Source of the DNA: Kiritimatiellia bacterium
Lineage (GTDB): Bacteria; Verrucomicrobiota; Kiritimatiellia; RFP12; UBA1067
Assembly (NCBI GenBank): GCA_017646325.1
Contig: JAGCMU010000061.1
Coordinates: 1-44,113 of the forward strand
Length of the DNA: 44,113 nucleotides
Direction of reading: 5' to 3'
The notes beneath the pieces were generated by a model that did not search any database, was not told where the DNA came from, and saw only the letters and a list, made by a program, of their open reading frames with translations. This document shows, piece by piece, positions 24,957-33,067 of the stretch (position 1 is the stretch's first letter; the number at the start of each line of letters is the position of its first letter). The position numbers were made by a program, and so were the translations under genes.

Positions 24957-25564
24957 TTGAATACCTTGATAAGCTTATCGGAAAGTGTTTCAAGTTCAGA
25001 AATTCTCTTTGCCGTGCGACGACGCAAGAAAGCATGGATTGCAATACAGGGGATTGCAACGACAAGACCGAAAATAGTCGTGACGATCGCCTGGGAAACG
25101 CCTTGCGCGAGCACTACCGGACGGGCGTTTGCCGCTACGTCGCTTGCAATGCCGCCGAAAGCGCTGAACATGCCGAGGACAGTACCAAGAAGACCTACGA
25201 GAGGAGCGATTGCCGCAATATCCGCAAGGTAGTCAACGACGGCGTTGAGGCGTTCGGAAACGTGCGAGCCGATTGTTGCAATAGAATCTGCAGATTTGGC
25301 GCCGGAACTCATCGCCTCCAATGCGACAGCGGAAAACGGGCAAGGCTTGCGCAAGCACGCTTGATACGCATCTTCCACTTTGCGTTTGTTGAGAAGGTCG
25401 AAAACCTCACTAATCAATTCTTGAGGGCATATTGCCTGACGGCGCTGCGTAATCAAGACGATTAAAAATATTGCGAAAGCAATGACGGAAAGAGCCGCCA
25501 TAACCCACATAATCCAACCACCATATTCCCACGCTTGCGAGAATTGAATACTTATTTCTTTCAT
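24953..25564 (-). CDS. MotA/TolQ/ExbB proton channel family protein
   Basis: Proton-channel subunit that pairs with ExbD; 203 residues. There are three membrane segments: about 17-38 (WIMWVMAALSVIAFAIFLIV), 113-135 and 155-177. The family block LADIAAIAPLVGLLGTVLGMFSAFGGIA and the following VLAQGVSQAIVTTIFGLVVAIPCIA are nearly complete. The start overlaps the argH stop by four bases. Together with the adjacent ExbD-like gene it should form one proton-motive-force motor, possibly serving transport across the outer membrane or envelope integrity. Confidence 0.92.
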   Translation of the reverse strand: MKEISIQFSQAWEYGGWIMWVMAALSVIAFAIFLIVLITQRRQAICPQELISEVFDLLNKRKVEDAYQACLRKPCPFSAVALEAMSSGAKSADSIATIGSHVSERLNAVVDYLADIAAIAPLVGLLGTVLGMFSAFGGIASDVAANARPVVLAQGVSQAIVTTIFGLVVAIPCIAIHAFLRRRTAKRISELETLSDKLIKVFK

Positions 25565-26919
25565 CCTAATAATTCCTCCATTTTTTTGTTGAAATCGTTG
25601 CGACGATCTGTCACAGACTTTGAAATATCCGAAATCCTGTTTTCATAGAAATTCCAATTGAGCCCGGCCGTTGCGCCTTCATGCGTTTTTGCTTGTACGG
25701 CGGCATCGGGATCTTCTGAAGAAAGGGCCTCAAGGTTGTCGCGCACGGCATGGTACGCTTCACGCCAAGGAGTTCCTTCTGCAACTTTGCGCAGAGCGAC
25801 GTCCGTAGCAAACACGCCAGGGATAAATCCTGCGCGGAGTTTTTCTTCGTCGATTCCCATTCCGTCAATAAATTTCGCCATGATACGCAGCGTCGTGCGG
25901 GTGATGGAAAGGCCCTTCATATACAAACCTTTGCAATCCTGAAGGTCGCGGTTGTATCCGCCTGGCATTGCGTGGAGCATTGAAAGGGAACTTGTCGCAA
26001 GGCCTAACACCGTTGCCGTTTTTGAGCGAACGAGTTCCATTACATCAGGGTTGTATTTTTGTGGCATAATCGAGCTTCCCGTACAATATGCACGGGGAAG
26101 GGTGAAGTAGCCAAATTCAGGCATTGAGAAAATTATGACGTCTTGAGCGAGACGCGAAAGAACGGCCATCAATTGGGCAAGAGCACAAAGGAGGGCTGAT
26201 TCATCCTCGCCGCGCGCCATGGATGCTCCAAACACATTGTGCAATGGGCGGGCGAATCCAAGAAGCGAAGATGTCCGTTCGCGGTTAAGCGGCAATGGTA
26301 CGCCATAGCCGGCGGCGCTGCCTAACGGGCACGCGTCGTTTATTTTGTATGCCGCTTCAATGTTCGAAATCTGATCGAGAATCATTTCCGCATGTCCCGA
26401 CGCCCAAACTCCAATGCTGCTTGGCATTGCAGGCTGAAGGTGTGTACGCCCGACCATAGGAACGAGATTGTACTTCTTTCCGAATTCGACGAGAGAATTT
26501 GAAAGGGCGGCAACTTCTTCTTCAAGAGCAAGAATTTGATCTTTTATGTGAAGGCGCACGTCAACTGCCACTTGGTCGTTGCGACTGCGGCCGGTGTGGA
26601 TTTTTTTGCCCAAATCTCCAAGCGTTTCCGTAAGGCGGCGTTCGACTGCCATGTGAACGTCTTGATCTGATTCTTCGATTGTAAAATCGCCAGCCTTTGC
26701 GGATTCAATGATTTTAGCGAGTTCTTTTTTGACTTTAGATGCCTCGTCGGCCGTCACAACACTCGGGGTGACGGACATTTCGGAAAGCATAGTTACGTGT
26801 GCTGCCGTTCCGATGCAGTCCCAAACTGCAAGTTCAAGATCCAGAATGGGGTCGTCCCCAACTGTATAGGAAAGAACGTCTGGGTCGACATTCCCTGTTA
26901 TGGTTTTTTCAGTTTTCAT
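25561..26919 (-). CDS. argH: Argininosuccinate lyase
   Basis: Last step of arginine synthesis: splits argininosuccinate into arginine and fumarate. The 452-residue product belongs to the fumarase/aspartase superfamily; the signature GSSIMPQKYNPDVMELVR is complete, with Tyr where most ArgH have a second Lys. Other landmarks are GKKIHTGRSRNDQVAVDVRL, VGRTHLQPAMP and ARPLHNVFGAS. argG, the preceding step, is in the same window (33068) but not adjacent. It is embedded in an envelope/electron-transfer operon with 4-bp overlaps on both sides, which is unusual for an amino acid gene. A related lyase activity cannot be fully excluded. Confidence 0.87.
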   Translation of the reverse strand: MKTEKTITGNVDPDVLSYTVGDDPILDLELAVWDCIGTAAHVTMLSEMSVTPSVVTADEASKVKKELAKIIESAKAGDFTIEESDQDVHMAVERRLTETLGDLGKKIHTGRSRNDQVAVDVRLHIKDQILALEEEVAALSNSLVEFGKKYNLVPMVGRTHLQPAMPSSIGVWASGHAEMILDQISNIEAAYKINDACPLGSAAGYGVPLPLNRERTSSLLGFARPLHNVFGASMARGEDESALLCALAQLMAVLSRLAQDVIIFSMPEFGYFTLPRAYCTGSSIMPQKYNPDVMELVRSKTATVLGLATSSLSMLHAMPGGYNRDLQDCKGLYMKGLSITRTTLRIMAKFIDGMGIDEEKLRAGFIPGVFATDVALRKVAEGTPWREAYHAVRDNLEALSSEDPDAAVQAKTHEGATAGLNWNFYENRISDISKSVTDRRNDFNKKMEELLG

Positions 26920-28130
26920 CGTTTTGAAGCTTCCGCTCCCGTTGTTGTTTCTGCTGTTACTTTGAGCAGCTTTTTGTCTGCAATGTCCAACAAGCTGTTG
27001 AGAGTTGCGGGAGACGTTTCTCCTTTCCCAAGAGCTTGCAAAAATACCGCATACGCACGAGACGCCTCGACTAACGCTTCGCCACGCCCCATCGCATAAA
27101 AGGGAAGGGTCTTTGCCTTTGAGATGGCGGCTTCTTTAATCCAATCCTCTTTTTGCGAACGAGAAATGGCGTCACGAAAAGAACATGGCGCCTCATTGAC
27201 ACAGTTATTTTTACCAAAAATGGGCGAAAAAAGCAAGAGACGCGAAGAGAAAACCTTAGTGTCCCACTCGTTGATTTCTCCTGGAGAAAGAACGGATCTC
27301 GATAATTTTATCAATATTTCATCGTGAATGCGATCCTGCTCGGCATGACCGTCTACACCTGTAAGGAGTTTTGCGATTTCTTTCCCGTCATATCCCTTGC
27401 CTGAAATTATTTTTTCAAGAAGAGGCTTTATCAATCCTTTTTTCTTCAGTTCAAATGCTATGTATCCCGCCACTTGCGGAGAGATAGTATGAGAAGAATA
27501 GACGTCTTCGCAAATTTCATGCAATGGCGGCAAGGCTGCTTTGGACCACAAATCAAGGACGAAACGGATGTCTTTTACAACTAAATCCCTATTGGTGGCA
27601 CGCATGAGGCCAACTATCAAAAGCTTTGGCAGGGCGTTAGGTGGAATGTTTTCGTTTGATTTTGAATCAAGCCACGAATGTAAAAAGGCGGAGCCGATTT
27701 CGTATTTCAATGTTTCTATGTCGGAATAGCCTGGCGAAGGGAGCGTTATTTTCGTTACTAATCTGCGGCGTGACGATCTAAAAGTGTTGACTACGACCCG
27801 CGTGTCGTTTGAAGTGCCGGAAAGGGCATTTATGATTAAGCCCGCTTCCCCGCGAGGAATGTCAAGGTCGTACGTTTTTGCAAGTTCTCGAATGTTGCGT
27901 GTTGCGAAGTTGAGAAGGGGAAGACGAAAGCCGACGGTGTCGTCCGCTTTGTCGGCAGCCATTACGGAAATGAACCCCTCGGATGAAGTTGCTATTTTCG
28001 GTACGTTGATACGGCGCGAATTTACGGCATTGGCGGAAAGTTTATATGGTTCGTTCGCTCCAACGAAAGATGGAGCGAATAAACATATAGATGAATATGC
28101 GATAAAAAGAGTATTTTTCAATAATTTCAT
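26916..28130 (-). CDS. Secreted protein of unknown function
   Basis: Exported protein of 404 residues with signal peptide MKLLKNTLFIAYSSICLFAP and cleavage probably after FVGA. I do not recognise the family. It looks mainly helical after residue 110. The segment YEIGSAFLHSWLD followed by ALPKLLIVGLMRATN recalls the HExxH and LP-W-L-x-x-GL blocks of gluzincin peptidases with the metal ligands lost, but this is a weak inference. Two cysteines (NNCVNEAPC) could form a disulfide. I chose ATG at 28130, two bases after the MraY-homologue stop; an in-frame start at 28241 would overlap that gene by more than 100 bases. Its end overlaps argH by four bases. Confidence 0.65.
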   Translation of the reverse strand: MKLLKNTLFIAYSSICLFAPSFVGANEPYKLSANAVNSRRINVPKIATSSEGFISVMAADKADDTVGFRLPLLNFATRNIRELAKTYDLDIPRGEAGLIINALSGTSNDTRVVVNTFRSSRRRLVTKITLPSPGYSDIETLKYEIGSAFLHSWLDSKSNENIPPNALPKLLIVGLMRATNRDLVVKDIRFVLDLWSKAALPPLHEICEDVYSSHTISPQVAGYIAFELKKKGLIKPLLEKIISGKGYDGKEIAKLLTGVDGHAEQDRIHDEILIKLSRSVLSPGEINEWDTKVFSSRLLLFSPIFGKNNCVNEAPCSFRDAISRSQKEDWIKEAAISKAKTLPFYAMGRGEALVEASRAYAVFLQALGKGETSPATLNSLLDIADKKLLKVTAETTTGAEASKR

Positions 28131-28132
28131 TC

Positions 28133-29290
28133 TTAGCGGATTTTTATCAATATGAAGAAAATCAACGGTACGAGGAAAATTTGTAAAAGCATAAAACGCA
28201 TTAACACCTGTGCATTCGACCATTTTAAGTTTCTTTTGCAATGGTCGTGAAGAGGGAAGCGGATTTTAAAGAGGGCTTTTACGAGCGGGCTTTGTTTCTT
28301 CGCGTCTTCCTCTGGTAGGTCGTTTGTAGGACGTGTATCGAAGCCCATTTTTTTGAGTACTCTCAACAGGATAAGTTTTACTAGGCCCATTCCGCCGTTT
28401 ATAAGGACGACTGGCGCAAAGGCGAGAATGAGAACGGGATTACCGGTAGCCAAAACGCCAGCACCTACGAGCAGGCCTAAGAAACGCGAGCCTGCATCTC
28501 CCATCAATACCTTCGAAGGTTCTGCATTCCACCACAAATATCCTGCTACGCCGCCTGCTACAATGGTGAGGAATATTGCCCAGCGGGCGGCAAGGCGGGC
28601 GGCCGTTCCGCCAATTGGAATCAAGAGGTATTTTGCCGCCGGCATATTACCGATGACGAGGTAAAGGAAGATTGCAAGACTTGCCAAGGATACGGCCGAA
28701 AGAGAACCTGCAAGCCCATCGACTCCGTCAGAACAATTTGTGGAGTTGAGGGAAACCCAAAGGATGAAAGTCGCTATCGGGATGTAATAATACCAGGGAA
28801 CGAGCCAAGCCTCTTTTGAAAGCGGGAACCAAAGTGTGATTGTTTCGTAAACACCAGTTCCTTGGGCGATACTTAAGTAGATGCACGATGCAACACCGGC
28901 AGAAACGATCGTATCGAGAAGCCCTTTCTTTAATTGCCCCCATGCAATTTTTGCGCGGTCATCAAGATAACCAAAAAGCATAGAGATGTATAGGAAAAAG
29001 ATGACGCCTAAAAAGGGGATGGAAAGAGGTACGAACAAGAGAATGACGGGAAGAATCAAGAGCGTGATAAAAAAGCCTGCTCCCGTGGGTTTGCCTTTTG
29101 AAACCATACCGTCTTTACCTAAAATTGCCTTGCCCTGATCGCTTGGAAGCTTGTGCCAAAGTTTTGGCAAAAGAACAAGAACTGTTATTGCCGCCAAAAA
29201 AGTTCCTATAGCGAGCAATGTCGCATGGGACCGTAAAAGGCGAAACGGCCCCCATATCATTTCAAGGTACGAAGATATGTGGTAAAGCAT
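28133..29290 (-). CDS. mraY: MraY-family phospho-N-acetylmuramoyl-pentapeptide transferase, divergent
   Basis: Integral membrane enzyme that joins phospho-MurNAc-pentapeptide to undecaprenyl phosphate to make lipid I. The 385-residue protein has about ten membrane helices and the family landmarks: KGKPTGAG, FGYLDDRAK (Mg2+-binding DD), LNSTNCSDGVDGLAG, VLMGDAGSRFLG and, near the C-terminus, FPLHDHCKRNLKWSNAQVLMRF. Several deviate from the usual forms (GTPTMGG, NxTDGLDG, PLHHHxE): the histidine triad is HDH. It is not in a cell-division cluster but heads the nine-gene minus-strand operon. It is either the organism's divergent MraY or a paralogue acting on another sugar phosphate. Confidence 0.8.
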   Translation of the reverse strand: MLYHISSYLEMIWGPFRLLRSHATLLAIGTFLAAITVLVLLPKLWHKLPSDQGKAILGKDGMVSKGKPTGAGFFITLLILPVILLFVPLSIPFLGVIFFLYISMLFGYLDDRAKIAWGQLKKGLLDTIVSAGVASCIYLSIAQGTGVYETITLWFPLSKEAWLVPWYYYIPIATFILWVSLNSTNCSDGVDGLAGSLSAVSLASLAIFLYLVIGNMPAAKYLLIPIGGTAARLAARWAIFLTIVAGGVAGYLWWNAEPSKVLMGDAGSRFLGLLVGAGVLATGNPVLILAFAPVVLINGGMGLVKLILLRVLKKMGFDTRPTNDLPEEDAKKQSPLVKALFKIRFPLHDHCKRNLKWSNAQVLMRFMLLQIFLVPLIFFILIKIR

Positions 29291-29319
29291 TTAAAAACTC
29301 CTTAAATTTATTAGGAGAT

Positions 29320-29348
29320 ATTGTACCAAAAAAAGAGGGAAAACTCAA
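29320..29348 (-). promoter_or_regulatory. Sigma-70 promoter of the nine-gene minus-strand operon
   Basis: On the minus strand TTGAGT (29348-29343) and TACAAT (29325-29320) are 17 bp apart. An AAGGAG ribosome binding site and ATG at 29290 follow. No other promoter of this quality is seen further down the operon. Confidence 0.7.
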
Positions 29349-29407
29349 TAAAATTGCGTGGTAAGACGGTAATTGAAGAAGGAAAGATTTTTTTATAAAA
29401 GATAAGA

Positions 29408-29436
29408 TTGACACGGGAAGTTAGTTTTAGTAAACT
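29408..29436 (+). promoter_or_regulatory. Sigma-70 promoter of feoA-feoB
   Basis: A perfect -35 TTGACA (29408-29413), 17-bp spacer and -10 TAAACT (29431-29436). An inverted repeat AGTTT-N4-AAACT (29423-29436) covers the -10, consistent with repression. Confidence 0.75.
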
Positions 29437-29443
29437 TATACTC

Positions 29444-29461
29444 GTCTAACTTATATTAGAC
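29444..29461. promoter_or_regulatory. Inverted-repeat operator of the feo operon, DtxR-like half-sites
   Basis: GTCTAA-N6-TTAGAC is a perfect inverted repeat placed right at the predicted transcription start of feoA. Half-sites TTAG/CTAA recur around it (GTTAG at 29420, CTAAC at 29446 and 29461). These half-sites resemble those of DtxR/IdeR/MntR metal repressors more than a Fur box. The regulator itself is not in the window. Confidence 0.5.
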
Positions 29462-29485
29462 TAACAAAAGAAGGATCAAATAGAA

Positions 29486-29731
29486 ATGACAATGGCAGAA
29501 TTAAAAGCTGGCGAAATTGCCGAAATTACGGGATATACGCTAGGAAATGCAGCATATAGAGCAAAGTTGTTGGCTCTTGGTCTTACTCGTGGCGTACAGA
29601 TTCAGATTATCAATGTCGCTCCTTTGGGAAATCCATTTGAAATAGCTGTTCGCGGATATCATCTTAGCCTGCGTAAGGATGAGGTTGGTGTAATCAAGGT
29701 GAAGAAACTTACGGTAAACGATGTTCGTTAA
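29486..29731 (+). CDS. feoA: Ferrous iron transport protein A (FeoA domain)
   Basis: Small SH3-like cytosolic protein that supports FeoB in ferrous iron uptake. The 81-residue product has the usual size and pattern: GEIAEITGYTLGNAAYRAKLLALGLTRGVQIQIINVAPLGNPFEIAVRGYHLSLRKDE, where the LGLTRG and GNPFEIAVRGY blocks are characteristic. The start ATG at 29486 follows AAGGA; an ATG at 29492 is also possible. It is driven by a strong promoter overlapped by inverted repeats and is followed by feoB after 13 bases. Confidence 0.92.
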   Translation: MTMAELKAGEIAEITGYTLGNAAYRAKLLALGLTRGVQIQIINVAPLGNPFEIAVRGYHLSLRKDEVGVIKVKKLTVNDVR

Positions 29732-29744
29732 TTTGGAGAAAAAT

Positions 29745-32030
29745 ATGAAAACGATAGGATTAATTGGAAACCCCAATAGTGGTAAAACTACACTTTTTAA
29801 TGCAATTACCGGTGCAAATCAACATATTGGCAATTGGCCAGGAGTGACGGTAGAGAAAAAGGAAGGTACGTTTACATTAGGTGGCGAGAAGGCGACTTTA
29901 GTTGATATTCCTGGCATTTATTCTTTGACTGCAGCGAGCGAGGACGAGAAGGTTTCTCTCGAATATGTGTTGAGTAGAGAGGCGAGCGTATTTATCAATG
30001 TAATTGACGCAACAAACCTCGAGCGCAATCTTTATTTGACTCTTTTGTTGTGCGAATTGAAAGTTCCAATCATTGTCGTGGTGACGATGATGGATTTGGC
30101 AAAAATCCGCGGTATTGAAATAGATCTTGACCACCTTTCAAAGCATTTATGCGTACCTGTCATAGGGATAAATGCAAATGATTCCCGTGACGTAAAGCGG
30201 TTATGCGGAGTTTTGGAAGAGGCGTCAAAAAATCCACGCGTGCCAAAGGTTTCATTGGAGTATCCAAATGAGCTTGAACAGGAAATTGACATCCTCTCAT
30301 CTGCATCGATAAAAACAGCCGAGCATTTTAAAGTCGATCCGCGCTGGGTAGCGTTAAAGATGATAGAAGGCGATCCGATGATTCGCAAGGCGTTGATTGA
30401 TTTTCATGATATGGCGCCAGAGGTTATTGACGGCGCGATTGACAGGTGTTCAAGTATTTTGGGCGATTCTCCTGATGTCGTGCTTGCCGATACGCGTTAT
30501 GGCGTTATCGCAGGTTTGACACGAGACGTTTTGAAAATAACGAAATGCAAGCGTCAATGGACGGAGAAAATCGACAAGTTCGTCCTTAATCGTTTCCTTG
30601 GCATTCCCGTCTTTTTAGGCCTCATGTATATCGTCTTTTGGATTACACAAGTTGTTGGAGGCGCGTTTATCGACTTTTTCGATATTGCTGGCGATACGAT
30701 TTTTATTTCGGGCTGCGAACATCTGCTCGGGAAAATGAATGCTCCTCAATGGCTTATAGCACTTCTTGCAAATGGGGTAGGGGGAGCGATAACGACAGTC
30801 GGAACCTTCTTGCCTCCTGTAGGGTGTATGTTCCTGTGTCTTGCAATTCTTGAGGATTCAGGCTATATGTCGCGAGCGGCGTTTGTCATGGATAGGTTTA
30901 TGCGCTGGATTGGTCTTCCAGGGAAGAGTTTTGTTCCGATGCTTGTAGGCTTTGGATGTTCTGTCCCTGCGATTATGGCAACGCGTACGTTAGAGTCTAA
31001 GCGCGACCGCTTCGTTACAATATTTATGATTCCGTTTATGAGCTGCAGCGCGAAATTGCCGGTGTGGGTGATTTTCTCGTTGGCGTTTTTCCCGGAAAAT
31101 CCAGGCAAAATGATTTTCCTCCTTTATCTCGCAGGTATTATAATCGGCATCGTTACGGGGCTTTTAATGAAGTCGACTCTCTTTCAAGGTGAACCGACGC
31201 ACTTTATTATGGAGTTGCCTCCATACCATTTGCCACGTCCAAAACACATCTTTTTACATACGTGGGAACGCCTTAAAATCTTTATGCTTCGTGCGGGCAA
31301 GTTTATTATTCCAATGGTGCTAGTGCTCGGCGTTCTCAATACAATCGGCACGGACGGCTCAATTGGAAATGAAGACTCTAAAAATTCCGTGCTTTCGGCG
31401 GCGGGTAAGGCTATTACGCCGATTTTTGAGCCGATTGGAGTTGAAAAAGAAAACTGGCAGGCAAGTGTTGCCATTTTCACAGGACTCTTTGCTAAAGAGT
31501 CTGTAATTGGAACATTGAACGGTCTTTATGGTCAAGTTGACGCGAAAGATGTTGCCGAGGAAGAAAAAGAGTATTCGCTCATCGGCGGAATAAAAGAAGC
31601 GTTTTGTTCGATTGGAGAGAATTTGGGCGGAATTGTGAGCGGGATTGGAGATCCGTTAGGCTTTTCAACCTTCAAGGAGGACGCTGTCGGCGACGAAGCC
31701 GAGGAAAAGGAATCGAACGAGGCGACGATCAAGAGCCTTCGCAAGCACTTTTCAAAAGGCTATCATCAAGCCTTCGCCTATCTTTTGTTTGTGCTCTTGT
31801 ACGTTCCGTGCTTAGCTGCAACGGGGGTAGTGTTCCGTGAAATAGGCAAGTTGTACGGAGCAATTTTCGTCGGGTATCTTACAGTATTAGGTTGGAGCGT
31901 ATCAACTATTTATCATGCTGTGATGGTTACCCAAAGCTTGGGCTATTTGTCAGTCGGTATTGGATTAATTGCCGCTATGTTTGGCGGATTTTATCTCTAC
32001 GGTCGCAAGAACCGTATCGATATGGTGTAA
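29745..32030 (+). CDS. feoB: Ferrous iron transporter FeoB
   Basis: GTPase-linked inner-membrane transporter that imports Fe2+. The 761-residue protein has G1 GNPNSGKT (8-15), the switch NWPGVTVEKKEG, G3 DIPG (54-57), a helical linker, then the membrane domain with both Gate-type segments (GFGCSVPAIMATRTL, with FMSCSAKLPVW following) and AKESVIGTLNG. The G4 motif, usually NxxD, reads TMMD (114-117). No FeoC gene follows. An upstream in-frame ATG at 29721 overlaps feoA; ATG at 29745 has GGAG nine bases upstream and begins exactly at the GTPase domain. Regulation is probably by iron through the operator in front of feoA. Confidence 0.95.
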   Translation: MKTIGLIGNPNSGKTTLFNAITGANQHIGNWPGVTVEKKEGTFTLGGEKATLVDIPGIYSLTAASEDEKVSLEYVLSREASVFINVIDATNLERNLYLTLLLCELKVPIIVVVTMMDLAKIRGIEIDLDHLSKHLCVPVIGINANDSRDVKRLCGVLEEASKNPRVPKVSLEYPNELEQEIDILSSASIKTAEHFKVDPRWVALKMIEGDPMIRKALIDFHDMAPEVIDGAIDRCSSILGDSPDVVLADTRYGVIAGLTRDVLKITKCKRQWTEKIDKFVLNRFLGIPVFLGLMYIVFWITQVVGGAFIDFFDIAGDTIFISGCEHLLGKMNAPQWLIALLANGVGGAITTVGTFLPPVGCMFLCLAILEDSGYMSRAAFVMDRFMRWIGLPGKSFVPMLVGFGCSVPAIMATRTLESKRDRFVTIFMIPFMSCSAKLPVWVIFSLAFFPENPGKMIFLLYLAGIIIGIVTGLLMKSTLFQGEPTHFIMELPPYHLPRPKHIFLHTWERLKIFMLRAGKFIIPMVLVLGVLNTIGTDGSIGNEDSKNSVLSAAGKAITPIFEPIGVEKENWQASVAIFTGLFAKESVIGTLNGLYGQVDAKDVAEEEKEYSLIGGIKEAFCSIGENLGGIVSGIGDPLGFSTFKEDAVGDEAEEKESNEATIKSLRKHFSKGYHQAFAYLLFVLLYVPCLAATGVVFREIGKLYGAIFVGYLTVLGWSVSTIYHAVMVTQSLGYLSVGIGLIAAMFGGFYLYGRKNRIDMV

Positions 32031-32076
32031 AAAACCAAAACAAAAATAAAAACAAAACAAAATAAGGAACAAAGAA

Positions 32077-32970
32077 ATGAACTCAAAGTACATCCCGATG
32101 GTATGTGCAGCTGTATTGTGCAGCAGTGTTTATGCCCAAGAAGAAAAAATAGAAGAAAAAAGCCTTGAATCAAAAATCAAGGAGTATGTTTCGTTTGAAG
32201 CGTCTCTTATGTTTGATTCAAAATTTATGAGCTATGGCTTAGTGGATAATAAGGATTCGATTATCACTCCTTCTGCGACGGCTACTTTTTTTGATATTTT
32301 CTCTCTTGGAGTTTCTGCGATTTTTGATACGACTAAATACGGGAAAAAGGCAGGGTACAGCAATCGCGGCGGACGTTATACGGAACTTGATCCGGCGGCC
32401 AATATCTGTTACGACTTCTCGCCCGAGGATTTTTCCTGGCTCCCGACGACATTTTCATTTTGCCTCGGCTATATGTATGAATACCATCCGCGTTCAATGG
32501 GGGAGGCTGGCGAGGATACGCAATTTGTAACGTTGGAAATGAGCCTTCCCGACGTGTTTCTCGAGCCGTGCTTTTTATATGAACGCGATATCGATCGTGA
32601 CGACGGTACGTATTTAAATCTTGAGCTCGGCCATACGTTCGCAATCATCGACGCGAAGGAAGAAGGAACAGACCCGATACTTGATTTCCGTCTTTCCGTG
32701 GCGCAGGGCTTCGGTAATGCGCAGCGAGTAAAAGGGTATCTTACGAAGTTGGACGGAGAGGCGCTTGATCACGCCGGCCTCATGGATACGTGTTTTAAAG
32801 GCGAGATAACTTACCGTATGTGCGAGATGTTTTCTGTTTCTGGATATGTCGCCTATTACGATTATCTTTTAGATCAAGAAACGCGTTCCGCCTCAAATGT
32901 TTACGAAGCAACAGGCAAGGATGATCACAATAATTTCGTTTGTGGAGTAGCATTAACCGCTTCGTTTTAA
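32077..32970 (+). CDS. Predicted outer-membrane beta-barrel protein
   Basis: Exported protein of 297 residues with signal peptide MNSKYIPMVCAAVLCSSVYA cut before QEE. The mature part is made of alternating hydrophobic/polar beta-strand-like stretches with many Tyr and Phe (VSFEASLMFDSKFMSYGL, TFSFCLGYMYEYHP, FSVSGYVAYYDYLL) and ends in Phe (GVALTASF), the classic last-strand signature for the BAM complex. It recalls TorF-type putative porins, but I cannot assign a family with confidence. It lies 46 bases after feoB behind an A-rich, unstructured leader with AAGGA, so it may be co-transcribed with feoAB and admit iron or another solute through the outer membrane. Confidence 0.65.
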   Translation: MNSKYIPMVCAAVLCSSVYAQEEKIEEKSLESKIKEYVSFEASLMFDSKFMSYGLVDNKDSIITPSATATFFDIFSLGVSAIFDTTKYGKKAGYSNRGGRYTELDPAANICYDFSPEDFSWLPTTFSFCLGYMYEYHPRSMGEAGEDTQFVTLEMSLPDVFLEPCFLYERDIDRDDGTYLNLELGHTFAIIDAKEEGTDPILDFRLSVAQGFGNAQRVKGYLTKLDGEALDHAGLMDTCFKGEITYRMCEMFSVSGYVAYYDYLLDQETRSASNVYEATGKDDHNNFVCGVALTASF

Positions 32971-32981
32971 AATTTTTCTTG

Positions 32982-33010
32982 TTGCGGGAAAACCCGTTAA
33001 GGGGTATAAT
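32982..33010 (+). promoter_or_regulatory. Promoter of argG with palindromic spacer
   Basis: TTGCGG (32982-32987), 17-bp spacer and a consensus TATAAT (33005-33010). The palindrome CGGGAAAACCCG (32985-32996) overlaps the -35 and spacer. In the leader a small hairpin GGCGA/TCGCC lies at 33025-33039. The palindrome may be an operator or the 3' end of the previous transcript. Confidence 0.65.
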
Positions 33011-33067
33011 TTTAAGACTTAAACGGCGAAAGTGTCGCCATTTCGTAGAAATTAAGGAAGATGAGAT

